64,000 nt of DNA from Bacteroides propionicigenes (GTDB taxonomy: Bacteria; Bacteroidota; Bacteroidia; Bacteroidales; Bacteroidaceae). The stretch covers positions 1 through 64,000 of the forward strand of contig NZ_JAHBBW010000004.1 of assembly GCF_018390535.1 (NCBI RefSeq). Direction: 5' to 3'. Each line of letters begins with the position of its first letter. Position 1 is the stretch's first letter. The translations under genes and the position numbers were made by a program. The notes beneath the pieces are model-generated. The model was not told where the DNA came from and did no database searches. It worked only from the letters and a program-made list of their open reading frames with translations. Positions 30,487 through 39,219 of the stretch are shown piece after piece.

Positions 30487-31644
30487 TCAGTTTTCCAATC
30501 TTCCCATTTTGTAGGTTCCCTTCCGCACTAACTTTCCATTCTTGTCGGTTTCTACAAACGGGCCATCCTTTTTGCCTTGTTTGAAGAAGCCTTCGTAGCG
30601 GTTGCCGTTCTTATCTTCCTGTACGCCGCTTCCCTCTTCCAGTCCGTTCACAAAACCACCTTTGTATTTTGTGCCGTCGGTAAGAATCAGGGTTCCTTGA
30701 CCATTGAATTTATTATCTTTCCATTCACCTTCGTAGGAGTCACCGACGTTCCATTTGTAAACGCCATAACCGTTGCGTTGGTTGTCCTTCCACTGACCGT
30801 CATATACAGCACCGCTTGCCCACGTAAATATACCGTGCCCGTCCTGCATACCGTTCTTGAAGTTTCCTACATATTTATTACCGCTCGCATGGTAGTAAAT
30901 ACCTGCGCCCGTACGTTCGCCCTGCACATAAGAACCCTCGTAGCGATCGCCCGTATGGAAGAAGTAAATACCCTTGCCATGCTGCATATCCTCTTTCCAG
31001 TCGCCCACGTACTTGTCACCATTGGCATATTCAAACGTGCCTTTGCCGTCGCGGACATCATTTTTCCAATGCCCGTCGTATTTGCAGCCGTCATTCCATA
31101 TTAATGTGCCTTCTCCGTTTTTCTTGTCATCCTTCCACGAACCGATATATTTGGAACCGTTTTTCCAAGTATAAGTGCCTTCGCCTTCACGTTTGTCGTT
31201 TGCCCAGTCACCTTCGTACAGGTCGCCGTTATAATAGTACATGGTACCCTTACCGTGTTGGTAGTCCTGATACCACATACCGTCGTAACGGTTGTTATTC
31301 ATAAAATAATAGATTCCTCTGCCATGTTGCTGGTCTTGAAACCACTGGCCGTCGTATTTCTCGCCGTCGGGAAAAGTGTAAACTCCGTATCCCTCTCGTT
31401 TTCCTTTGACGTACTCGCCTTCATACACATCGCCATTCTTGAAAACCGTTTTTCCTTTGCCGTTGGGTTTGCGTCCTTTCATCTCGCCGGTATATACGGA
31501 ACCGTCTTTAAACGTATGCGTCCCTATTTTTATTTCCGATGAGAAAGTCCCTTTTATTTTATCAAAGAAACCGCTTTTTTCTTGGGCTGCGGCATTTCCC
31601 TGTGACAAGAATAACAGAATGATTGCAGTATATAGATATTTCAT
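30487..31644 (-). CDS. Exported MORN-repeat protein (14 repeats)
   Basis: This is a 385-residue protein with a signal peptide (1-20, cut near AAAQE). Fourteen MORN units of the YxGxWxxxxxxGxG type run from about residue 52 to 365, for example YDGQWFQDQQHGRG, YVGDWKEDMQHGKG and YEGEWKDNKFNGQG. MORN repeats form an open beta-sheet and often touch membranes or lipids; the role in Bacteroidales is not known to me. A -7 box sits at 31678-31685. It stands alone as a transcription unit. Confidence 0.88.
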   Translation of the reverse strand: MKYLYTAIILLFLSQGNAAAQEKSGFFDKIKGTFSSEIKIGTHTFKDGSVYTGEMKGRKPNGKGKTVFKNGDVYEGEYVKGKREGYGVYTFPDGEKYDGQWFQDQQHGRGIYYFMNNNRYDGMWYQDYQHGKGTMYYYNGDLYEGDWANDKREGEGTYTWKNGSKYIGSWKDDKKNGEGTLIWNDGCKYDGHWKNDVRDGKGTFEYANGDKYVGDWKEDMQHGKGIYFFHTGDRYEGSYVQGERTGAGIYYHASGNKYVGNFKNGMQDGHGIFTWASGAVYDGQWKDNQRNGYGVYKWNVGDSYEGEWKDNKFNGQGTLILTDGTKYKGGFVNGLEEGSGVQEDKNGNRYEGFFKQGKKDGPFVETDKNGKLVRKGTYKMGRLEN

Positions 31645-31677
31645 CTTTGGTTACAAATTACTTGATTAGGATTTGGA

Positions 31678-31685
31678 CAAAGATA
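31678..31685 (-). promoter_or_regulatory. -7 box for the MORN gene
   Basis: TATCTTTG on the - strand lies 33 bp before the start codon and matches TAnnTTTG. Confidence 0.6.
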
Positions 31686-31723
31686 CGATTAATCTGCTAA
31701 AACCACGAGACGCATTCCGCTTT

Positions 31724-33016
31724 TTATGACATTTTTTTGCCGGATATGACTTCTTTTAATTTCTCTTTGCACAAATGCCGTCCGGCAAGTTCGCGTATAT
31801 CTTCGGGGGTAATCTCCTTAACCGCATTCAGGGCATCCTCAAAGTGAGTGTCCCCAAAACCGGAAACTTGGACGAATATCCACGCATCTGCCAGTGAGAA
31901 TGCCGATTCATAGCTGCGGCACATCTCGCCCAGCATATAATTCTTTACCATAGAGAGTTCGTCTTCCGGCACCAACTCATTCTGCAGGCGGTCTATTTCA
32001 TGGTAAACCTCCTGAATGAGAGGTTCTACAAACTCGTTTGCCGTTTCCGTATTGACAACCAGCATCCCCTTTCCCGGATACGGGACGATGCCTGCGGAAA
32101 TGCCATAGGTATAGCCTTTCTCTTCGCGGATGTTGGACATCAGGCGGCTTCCGAAGTATCCGCCGAACAACGTCACCATTACCCGCGTCTTCAGGTAATC
32201 GGGATGGTTGCGTTCCAAAGAGAGCGTGCCCATGCGGACTGCACTCTGCATGGCATCCGCATACTCCACAAAAATCCGTTTGTCCGCAGATGAAGCCGGG
32301 ATAAAATCTTTCTTCTCCGGTTTGCGGAAATCCCTGCCGAACGCTTCCTTGCCGAACAAGTCTTCTATCCGCCGGATGCAATCATCGCTCACTTTGCCGG
32401 ACACATAAATCGTGCAGTTGCATGAATGGTAGTGGCGGTCGTAGAACTCCTGCAACACAGCCGGGTTTATCCGTCCGTAATCGTCCTTCTGCACCAGCCG
32501 TCCGCAAGGATGCTCCTTGCCATACACCGCCTCCATCAATGCCCGGTGGGCCAAGAAGTCCACTTTGGACGAATTGACCAAGAATTGCTGTATATTATTG
32601 TCTACAATAATGCCCAACTCCTTCTCCGGAAATACAGGCTCTTTTACGATAGACTCCAGTATCTCCAACGTCTGCGGCAGATATTTATTCAGTGAATAGA
32701 GCGTGATGTAGGCATATTCCGATGCGATGGACAATTCCAACCATGCGCCGTAATAATCCAGCTTCTCCGCTATGTGCAAAGCATTGTACCGGCGTGTCCC
32801 TTCACGCAGCATACGGTTGGTGAACAGAGCTTGCAGGGGCCGGGACTGTTGCCAGCGTCCGCCCTCCATCAGCAAGTCGATGCGCACCACTTCATTATCA
32901 CCGGAATCGAGCACATTCAGAGATACGCCATTGGGCATGACAGAGCGTCGGGGCATCTGTACGGCCAAGTGCTCTATATTCCTCACTTCGGGTTGGATGG
33001 TTCTGTCCACAGGCAT
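31724..33016 (-). CDS. M16-family peptidase homologue lacking the zinc site
   Basis: This is a 430-residue protein with the two-domain M16B fold pattern: an N-terminal half to about 190, and a C-terminal half with REEKGYTYGISAGI near 310, the family's R/Y substrate-binding segment. The catalytic HxxEH is lost. Where the family has AHFLEHMLFKGT, this protein has ALFTNRMLREGT (63-74), so both His and the Glu are replaced (L64, N67, R68). It is therefore predicted to be inactive, possibly a partner subunit, as in heterodimeric M16B pairs. An active partner is not in this window. It is cotranscribed after kdsB (14-bp gap). Confidence 0.85.
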   Translation of the reverse strand: MPVDRTIQPEVRNIEHLAVQMPRRSVMPNGVSLNVLDSGDNEVVRIDLLMEGGRWQQSRPLQALFTNRMLREGTRRYNALHIAEKLDYYGAWLELSIASEYAYITLYSLNKYLPQTLEILESIVKEPVFPEKELGIIVDNNIQQFLVNSSKVDFLAHRALMEAVYGKEHPCGRLVQKDDYGRINPAVLQEFYDRHYHSCNCTIYVSGKVSDDCIRRIEDLFGKEAFGRDFRKPEKKDFIPASSADKRIFVEYADAMQSAVRMGTLSLERNHPDYLKTRVMVTLFGGYFGSRLMSNIREEKGYTYGISAGIVPYPGKGMLVVNTETANEFVEPLIQEVYHEIDRLQNELVPEDELSMVKNYMLGEMCRSYESAFSLADAWIFVQVSGFGDTHFEDALNAVKEITPEDIRELAGRHLCKEKLKEVISGKKMS

Positions 33017-33030
33017 TGTCAGTCAGGTAT

Positions 33031-33789
33031 TCATTTGGCGTTTCGGGCTTGCAAGAAGCGTTCCGCCTGCTCCAAGTCCTGCGGGGTATCGATGCCTATC
33101 GTCTCCACTTCGGTGACACCTGCCTTAATGGTATAGCCGTTCTCCAACCAGCGCAATTGCTCCAGTGACTCCGCCAGTTCCAATGAAGATTGGGGAAGTG
33201 AGGTTATCTCCTTCAGCACTTCCACGCGATAGGCATACAAGCCGATGTGTTTGTAGTATGTATGGTTTTTCAGCCATTCGCGTTTTTCCGCATTACGCTG
33301 GTAGGGAATGATGGAACGGCTGAAGTAGAGAGCATTCATATTCTTGTTGAGCACCACTTTGGGAGAGTTGACGTTCTCCAATGCCTCGAAGCCGTTGTCT
33401 GCGGTGAAGGGTTTTACCAGAGTGGCTATCTGTGTGGACGGGTCGTTAAAACAGGCCTTTACAGTCTCCAGTTGAGACGGCTGTATAAAAGGTTCGTCAC
33501 CCTGAATGTTCACCACTACATCAAACCCTTCCCCTACTTTGGTGCAAGCCTCGTAGCAACGGTCCGTACCGCTTTTGTGGTGCACGGATGTCATTACGAC
33601 TTTTCCGCCGAATGCCTTTACGGCAGCTTCGATGCGTTCGTCATCGGTTGCCACATAAGCATCGTCCAGAACACCCGCCACTTGTTCGTACACCCGTTGG
33701 ATAACGGTTTTTCCGCCCAATAAAGCCAAAGGCTTGGCAGGGAAACGCGTAGATGCGTAACGGGCGGGGATTATTCCCAGAAATTTCAT
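33031..33789 (-). CDS. kdsB: CMP-Kdo synthetase (3-deoxy-manno-octulosonate cytidylyltransferase)
   Basis: It activates Kdo with CTP for lipopolysaccharide inner-core synthesis, in the cytoplasm. The 252-residue protein is full length, with the N-terminal nucleotidyltransferase motif PARYASTRFPAKPLA (8-22), the VNIQGDEPFI substrate segment (about 92-101) and the C-terminal GIDTPQDLE (about 234-242). Its neighbours on the same strand are folK (47 bp upstream) and the M16 homologue (14 bp downstream). Confidence 0.96.
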   Translation of the reverse strand: MKFLGIIPARYASTRFPAKPLALLGGKTVIQRVYEQVAGVLDDAYVATDDERIEAAVKAFGGKVVMTSVHHKSGTDRCYEACTKVGEGFDVVVNIQGDEPFIQPSQLETVKACFNDPSTQIATLVKPFTADNGFEALENVNSPKVVLNKNMNALYFSRSIIPYQRNAEKREWLKNHTYYKHIGLYAYRVEVLKEITSLPQSSLELAESLEQLRWLENGYTIKAGVTEVETIGIDTPQDLEQAERFLQARNAK

Positions 33790-33836
33790 ATCGTCAAAAC
33801 TTTATTTACTGTGTTATTATTCGGGAGACGGTCCGG

Positions 33837-34211
33837 CTACGCTTTTTCGTCCAGTTCCTCCAGCCCGCGCACGATATAGTCCCGTTTCAAATCCTCCGGC
33901 TTATACACCCGGCTGTCGCAAGAAAGCAAGTCTATATCAAGACGGACAATCTCCTGTTTCTTTTCATCGGGAGTCCTTCCGGCTTCCCGTTCTATATCTT
34001 TCAGATGGTGCATTACTTTGTCGGCATCACAGTCGGACATGAAGCGTGCCACCTGATTGGCAAACAATGCCTGCCGCCGGAAGAACAAAGGTTTCGTGTC
34101 CGCCTCTGCAGAAAAGCGGATATTCGGAAACAGCTCTGACAGCCTCTTACGCGCCAGCGCCAAATTGTCCTTCCTATGCTCATTGCTGCCGATGCAGATT
34201 GTATAAACCAT
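33837..34211 (-). CDS. folK: HPPK-like 6-hydroxymethyl-7,8-dihydropterin pyrophosphokinase (short)
   Basis: The folate-pathway kinase signature is present: GRTPDEKK then VRLDIDLL, with R79, D92 and D94 at the ATP/Mg positions. The N-terminus MVYTICIGSNEHRKDNL also fits HPPK. At 124 residues it is 30-40 shorter than typical FolK, with the middle pterin-binding loops and C-terminus reduced. It may be a divergent FolK or a paralogue with another substrate. It sits between PBP1A (upstream) and kdsB. Confidence 0.75.
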   Translation of the reverse strand: MVYTICIGSNEHRKDNLALARKRLSELFPNIRFSAEADTKPLFFRRQALFANQVARFMSDCDADKVMHHLKDIEREAGRTPDEKKQEIVRLDIDLLSCDSRVYKPEDLKRDYIVRGLEELDEKA

Positions 34212-34234
34212 TTTTTAAGTTCCGAATCTCATTT

Positions 34235-36556
34235 TCAATTAAACAGGTCGTCCAGCCCCATTTCCGATGCAGGCTCCGTCTCCTCGTATTCATTATCCTT
34301 ACACGGGTCAAAGCCTTCGGGCAGTTGGAATGTTTCGTTCTCATCATATCCCAAAGACTTGTCGCCAAGCACTTTCACCATATATTTGGCCCAAATAGGC
34401 AATGCCATGGAGGCGCCTTGCCCGTGAAGCATCGTATCGAAGTGGATATCACGGTCTTCACCGCCTACCCAGCAGCCGGAAACCAGTGACGGCGTGAAGC
34501 CCATGAACCAGCCGTCGGCATTATAATTGGTAGTACCCGTCTTGCCGCCCATATCGGCTTTTACTCCCAGGCGGCGAACACGCCCGCCCGTACCTTCATT
34601 GATTACGGCACGCAGCATTACCAGCATCTTGTAGGCGCTGGATGCACTGATTACTTCCTGCATCTCCGGCGAGAATGTAGCCAGCACGTTGCCGTCGTTA
34701 TCCTCGATGCGGGTTACGAACAGCGGTGCAACCCGGATACCCTTATTGGGAAATGCGGTGTACGCGCTCACCATCTCGCCTACGGAAATCTCGCAAGGGC
34801 CGAGACAGAGGGATACGGAAGGTACAATCTCGCGGTTGCGCACACCGAAGCTGTGCACCAGACGTTTCAGTTCGTAGGGGTTCAGCTTGCTCATCAGATA
34901 GGCCGTTATCCAGTTGTCCGAATTAGCCAGGCCCCACTTCACCGTCACCATTTCGCCGTAGCGCTTGTTGTTGGCGTTGCGCGGTGTCCAAGGCGTCCCG
35001 TTTTCGTCTATCAGCGTATATTCCACGTGACGGGCTTGGTCGCAGGGAGAGAACCCGTTCTCCATAGCCAGCGAATACACATAGGGTTTCATGGTAGAGC
35101 CAATCTGGCGGCGTCCCACCATCGCCATGTCATATTTGAAGTAGTGGTGGTTCGGGCCGCCCACATACGCTTTTACATGGCCGTTGCGCGGGTCCATCGA
35201 CATGAATCCGGCACGCAGGAAAAATTTATAATAGCGTATGGAGTCCATCGGAGTCATCACGGTATCTTTCTCGCCGCTCCAACTGAAAACGGACATTTCT
35301 TCGGGCGTGTTGAACGCTTTCTTTATTTCGGCTTCGGAAGCCCCGGCATTCTTCATGATGCGGTAACGGTCGGACAGTCTCATGGCACGTCCCAGAATCT
35401 CGTCCACCTGTTCCTGAGTCAGGCGGAAAGTATAAGGCGCTTTCTTGGCTCCCTTCTTCTCTTTGAAGAAATAGCCCTGCAATTCCTTCAGATGCTCGGT
35501 CACGGCATCCTCCGCATATTTCTGCATACGGGAGTCAATCGTGGTATAGATTTTCAGCCCGTCCGTATAAAGGTTGTACTTGCTTCCGTCTTTCTTCGTG
35601 TTCTTTTCGCACCAGCCGTAGAGCGGATTGGTTTCCCAGTCGAGCGAATCCTCGTAATACTTCTGCATCTGCCAGCCGCGATAATCCGATTTATCGGGCT
35701 TCTTGGCATTCAACACGCCGCGCAGGTATTCGCGGAAATACGTTGCGAGGCCTTCGTTATGGTCTACACGGTGATACGAAAGTTTCAAGGGCAACGCCTG
35801 TAATGAGTCACGCTCCTCAACGGTGATATATCCGGCTTTGCGCATTTGGTCGAGCACCACGTTGCGGCGTCCGCGCGAACGTTCATTGTAGCGCACCGGA
35901 TTGTAAAGGGACGGATTCTTGCACATGCCCACCAGCGTGGCGGCTTCCTCTATCTTCAGGTCCTTCGGCTCGCAACCGAAGTAAGTGTAGGCGGCAGTCT
36001 TTATGCCGACCGCATTATTCAGGAAGTCGAACTTATTGAGATACATCGTAAGAATCTCCTCTTTGGTGTAATAGCGTTCCAGCTTTACGGCGATAACCCA
36101 TTCGATGGGTTTCTGGAACAGACGTTCCATTATGTTATCGGCGCTCGGCGAATACAGCTGCTTGGAAAGCTGCTGGCTGATGGTACTTCCTCCGCCGGCG
36201 TTCTTCTGCATCAGGATGCCACGCTTCACCACAGCGCGGAACAGGGCAATGGCATCGATGCCCGAATGTTCGGCAAAGCGCACGTCCTCCGTTGCAATCA
36301 GCGCATTGATGATGTGGGGAGACAGGTCGTTATATCCCACGAACACACGATTCTCCTTACTATAGGAATAAGTGCCCAGAACCTTTCCGTCTTCCGAGAA
36401 GATTTCCGTTGCAAATTTATAATTGGGATTTTCCAGGTCTTCAACGGGAGGCATATAGCCAATCCAACCTTTTGCTATCGAGAAGAAAATAATAACGCAT
36501 GCCAGTGCTATCAGTGCTATGAAAATCCAAAGGACTTTTACGACTTTTTTTATCAT
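34235..36556 (-). CDS. Class A penicillin-binding protein (PBP1A type)
   Basis: This is a bifunctional peptidoglycan glycosyltransferase/transpeptidase anchored in the inner membrane. The 773-residue protein has a membrane helix (about 6-27), a GT51 domain (about 50-250) with catalytic E90 in IATEDVRF, and a transpeptidase domain with S487 in STMK (487-490) and KTGTT (672-676). A longer frame reaches back to 36631, but the ATG at 36556 directly precedes the basic residues and helix, and the -7 box at 36594-36601 lies inside the longer version, so the shorter start is chosen. folK follows 23 bp after its stop. Confidence 0.94.
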   Translation of the reverse strand: MIKKVVKVLWIFIALIALACVIIFFSIAKGWIGYMPPVEDLENPNYKFATEIFSEDGKVLGTYSYSKENRVFVGYNDLSPHIINALIATEDVRFAEHSGIDAIALFRAVVKRGILMQKNAGGGSTISQQLSKQLYSPSADNIMERLFQKPIEWVIAVKLERYYTKEEILTMYLNKFDFLNNAVGIKTAAYTYFGCEPKDLKIEEAATLVGMCKNPSLYNPVRYNERSRGRRNVVLDQMRKAGYITVEERDSLQALPLKLSYHRVDHNEGLATYFREYLRGVLNAKKPDKSDYRGWQMQKYYEDSLDWETNPLYGWCEKNTKKDGSKYNLYTDGLKIYTTIDSRMQKYAEDAVTEHLKELQGYFFKEKKGAKKAPYTFRLTQEQVDEILGRAMRLSDRYRIMKNAGASEAEIKKAFNTPEEMSVFSWSGEKDTVMTPMDSIRYYKFFLRAGFMSMDPRNGHVKAYVGGPNHHYFKYDMAMVGRRQIGSTMKPYVYSLAMENGFSPCDQARHVEYTLIDENGTPWTPRNANNKRYGEMVTVKWGLANSDNWITAYLMSKLNPYELKRLVHSFGVRNREIVPSVSLCLGPCEISVGEMVSAYTAFPNKGIRVAPLFVTRIEDNDGNVLATFSPEMQEVISASSAYKMLVMLRAVINEGTGGRVRRLGVKADMGGKTGTTNYNADGWFMGFTPSLVSGCWVGGEDRDIHFDTMLHGQGASMALPIWAKYMVKVLGDKSLGYDENETFQLPEGFDPCKDNEYEETEPASEMGLDDLFN

Positions 36557-36593
36557 GTCCGGTTCAACAATTTCTGTGATTATAATAATAGGA

Positions 36594-36601
36594 CAAAGGT
36601 A
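36594..36601 (-). promoter_or_regulatory. -7 box for the PBP1A-folK-kdsB-M16 operon
   Basis: TACCTTTG on the - strand matches TAnnTTTG. A TTTG lies 23 bp further upstream (36625-36628), slightly longer than the usual spacing. Confidence 0.6.
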
Positions 36602-36893
36602 CGGAAATATAATGTATATACACTCAAACATTCCCGCTTTTTTCGTCTTTTTTTAGGTTCGGAAAGCGCAGTTCGCTGAACATTTTTGACCATTTTTTGT
36701 CGTTTTTGTTCACGGAACTGCCGTTTCAGTGAACAAAATTGAGTTAATTAACACACGTTAATCAACTAACAACCAAACCAATAAGCCATTTTTCCGTATA
36801 AAAAAGTATATATTATATTTATATAACAGCAGCAACATAAAAGAAAGAAAGAAAAAACGCTGCTGTTGCCGCCGCTTTTTTCTCCTCGGGAAA

Positions 36894-37047
36894 GCACGCA
36901 GTTCATCGTCCGAAAGCACGCACCTCATCACCCGAAAGTACACACCTCGCGAAGCCCGACCACGCACGCCGAATCATACGAACTGCGTGGTCTCGGTTGA
37001 CGAGGTGCGTGCTTTCGGACGGCAAGGTGCGTCATTGGCGGCAACGA
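36894..37047. repeat. 22-bp-period inverted repeat array, locus 1 (7 periods)
   Basis: Consecutive 22-bp blocks start at 36894, 36916, 36938, 36960, 36982, 37004 and 37026. The first two read GCACGCAGTTCATCG.. and GCACGCACCTCATCA.., each ending CCGAAA. The later blocks carry the complement (GGTGCGTGCTTTCGGACG). The stem 36907-36926 with 37002-37021 is a perfect 20-bp match. The remainder of the 36557-37141 spacer is AT-rich with homopurine tracts and the pyrB promoter region. Confidence 0.8.
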
Positions 37048-37101
37048 GCATTTTTATCTCAAAAAAGTCCTCTCACATTTTCGTGCGCCACATCTTTTTC
37101 G

Positions 37102-37109
37102 TACCTTTA
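37102..37109 (+). promoter_or_regulatory. Possible -7 box for pyrB
   Basis: TACCTTTA deviates from TAnnTTTG in the last base and lies 32 bp before the pyrB ATG. Confidence 0.4.
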
Positions 37110-37141
37110 CACTCTCGAAAAGTAAAAAGAATATCAACGAT

Positions 37142-38080
37142 ATGGAAAACAGAAGTTTAGTCACTATCGCCGAACACAGCAAGGAAAAAATCCTCTACAT
37201 GCTCGAAATGGCGAAAGAGTTTGAGGCAAAGCCCAACAGGCATCTGCTTGATGAGAAAGTTGTCGCCACCCTATTTTTCGAGCCGTCCACCCGTACCCGC
37301 TTAAGTTTTGAAACTGCCGCCAACCGTCTCGGGGCACGCGTCATCGGTTTTAGCGACCCTAAAGCCACCAGTTCGTCCAAAGGCGAAACACTGAAAGACA
37401 CCATCAAAATGGTGAGCAATTATGCCGATATCATCGTGATGCGCCACTATCTGGAAGGGGCGGCACGCTATGCCAGCGAAGTAACCGCAGTGCCCATCGT
37501 CAATGCCGGAGACGGAGCCAACCAGCATCCTTCGCAAACGATGCTCGACCTCTACTCCATCTACAAGACACAAGGCACACTGGAAAACCTGAACATCTAC
37601 CTCGTGGGTGACCTGAAATACGGCCGCACCGTGCACTCCCTGCTGATGGCAATGCGGCACTTCAACCCCACATTCCATTTCATCGCTCCCGAAGAGCTGA
37701 AAATGCCGGAAGAGTACAAGATTTATTGCCGCGAACACGGCATCAAGTTCGTGGAACACACCGACTTCACCGAAGAAGTAATAGCCGATGCAGACATCCT
37801 CTACATGACCCGTGTGCAGCGCGAACGCTTCACCGACCTCATGGAGTACGAACGTGTAAAGAACATCTACATCCTGCGCAACAAGATGCTGGAACACACC
37901 CGTCCCAACCTGCGCATCCTTCATCCGCTGCCCCGCGTCAACGAGATAGCGCTCGACGTGGACGACAGCCCCAAAGCCTACTATTTTCAACAGGCGCAAA
38001 ACGGACTCTATGCCCGCGAAGCCATCCTGTGCGATGTGCTCGGCATTACGCTGGACGACGTGAGAAGAGACGGGAAATAA
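37142..38080 (+). CDS. pyrB: Aspartate carbamoyltransferase, catalytic subunit
   Basis: It condenses carbamoyl phosphate with aspartate, the committed step of pyrimidine synthesis. The 312-residue protein has the carbamoyl-phosphate loop [12 protein letters not shown] (S49-R53), HPSQTMLD (about 126-133) and the [11 protein letters not shown]-terminal motif. The regulatory chain gene pyrI follows 55 bp downstream, so the enzyme is the class B, allosterically controlled holoenzyme. Confidence 0.97.
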   Translation: MENRSLVTIAEHSKEKILYMLEMAKEFEAKPNRHLLDEKVVATLFFEPSTRTRLSFETAANRLGARVIGFSDPKATSSSKGETLKDTIKMVSNYADIIVMRHYLEGAARYASEVTAVPIVNAGDGANQHPSQTMLDLYSIYKTQGTLENLNIYLVGDLKYGRTVHSLLMAMRHFNPTFHFIAPEELKMPEEYKIYCREHGIKFVEHTDFTEEVIADADILYMTRVQRERFTDLMEYERVKNIYILRNKMLEHTRPNLRILHPLPRVNEIALDVDDSPKAYYFQQAQNGLYAREAILCDVLGITLDDVRRDGK

Positions 38081-38135
38081 GTGTGTTTTTTCAAACTTCA
38101 TACTTCTAATTTTACACTTTATACATCAATCACAC

Positions 38136-38597
38136 ATGAGCGAGAAAAAGCAAGAATTACAGGTTGCCGCATTAGAAAACGGCACTGTTATCGACCATAT
38201 ACCTTCCGAAAAGCTGTTTACAGTGGTGTCGCTTCTCGGACTGGAACAGATGAGCAACAACATCACAATCGGCTTCAACCTCAAGAGCAAGAAGCTGGGA
38301 ACAAAGGGTATCATCAAAATAGCGGACAAGTTCTTCTGTGACGAGGAAATCAACCGCATCGCCGTAGTTGCCCCCAACGTCAAACTGAATATTATCCGCG
38401 ACTACGAAGTGGTGGAAAAACGCGAAGTGAACCTGCCCGACGAATTATGCGGCATCGTGAAGTGCGCCAATCCCAAGTGCATCACCAACAACGAGCCGAT
38501 GCCCACCCTGTTTCATGTGGTAGACAAGGATAATTGCGTCATCAAATGCCACTATTGCGAGAAAGAACAGAAAAGAGAAGAAATAGAGATAATTTGA
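38136..38597 (+). CDS. pyrI: Aspartate carbamoyltransferase, regulatory subunit
   Basis: It binds nucleotide effectors and links PyrB trimers. The 153-residue protein has an N-terminal allosteric domain ([13 protein letters not shown], 10-22) and a C-terminal zinc domain with the four ligands C110, C115, C138 and C141 (CANPKC, CHYC). The length is standard. It is 8 bp upstream of the flavin reductase gene, so they share a transcript. Confidence 0.97.
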   Translation: MSEKKQELQVAALENGTVIDHIPSEKLFTVVSLLGLEQMSNNITIGFNLKSKKLGTKGIIKIADKFFCDEEINRIAVVAPNVKLNIIRDYEVVEKREVNLPDELCGIVKCANPKCITNNEPMPTLFHVVDKDNCVIKCHYCEKEQKREEIEII

Positions 38598-38605
38598 GCG
38601 ATTTC

Positions 38606-39172
38606 ATGAAAGAAGACTGGAAACCGGGAACCATGATTTATCCGCTCCCCGCCGTGCTGGTGAGCTGCGGGAGCACACCGGAAGAATACAACATACTGAC
38701 TGTCGCATGGACGGGAACGCTTTGCACGAACCCGCCTATGTGCTATATCTCCGTACGTCCGGAACGCCACTCCTACGACATCATCAAGCGCAACATGGAG
38801 TTTGTCATCAACCTGACAACCAAAGACATGGCACGTGCCACCGACTGGTGCGGCGTACGTTCGGGCAAGAATTACAATAAATTCGAGGAGATGAAGCTGA
38901 CGCCCGGCAAGAGTACCGTTGTCAGCGCTCCGCTCATAGAGGAGTCTCCCTTGTGCATTGAGTGCCGGGTGAAGGAAATCGTAGCCTTGGGCTCGCACGA
39001 TATGTTCATAGCCGACGTGGTGAATGTGCGTGCCGACACCTCCCACCTGAACACGGAAACCGGAAAACTGGAACTGGCAGAGTCCAACCTGTTGGTCTAT
39101 GTGCATGGAGGCTATTATGAATTGGGAGAGAAAATCGGAAAATTCGGCTGGTCGGTAGAGAAGAAAAAATGA
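38606..39172 (+). CDS. Flavin reductase-like (FMN-binding split barrel) protein
   Basis: This is a 188-residue protein of the flavin reductase-like domain family. It begins MKEDWKPGTMIYPLPAVLVS, followed by YNILTVAWTGTLCTNPPM, and VRPERHSYDII (about 47-57) is the typical flavin-phosphate region. The open frame extends 24 codons upstream into pyrI; the ATG at 38606, 8 bp after the pyrI stop, is preferred because family similarity begins there. Electron partner and role are unknown; some members reduce flavin with NAD(P)H. Confidence 0.85.
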   Translation: MKEDWKPGTMIYPLPAVLVSCGSTPEEYNILTVAWTGTLCTNPPMCYISVRPERHSYDIIKRNMEFVINLTTKDMARATDWCGVRSGKNYNKFEEMKLTPGKSTVVSAPLIEESPLCIECRVKEIVALGSHDMFIADVVNVRADTSHLNTETGKLELAESNLLVYVHGGYYELGEKIGKFGWSVEKKK

Positions 39173-39219
39173 TAAGATACACCCAAGCGTATCATTACAT
39201 TAATTATTCAAAAACAAAT

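Noticed and set aside
36557..36631. 25-residue N-terminal extension of PBP1A
   Set aside because: The TACCTTTG promoter box lies inside it, and the basic residues plus membrane helix begin at the ATG of 36556.
36758..36967. 70-codon frame on the - strand upstream of pyrB
   Set aside because: It runs through homopurine tracts and the 22-bp array; the composition is an artefact.
36894..37047. CRISPR array
   Set aside because: There are no identical repeats with unique spacers, the period is too short, the array inverts on itself and no cas gene is present.
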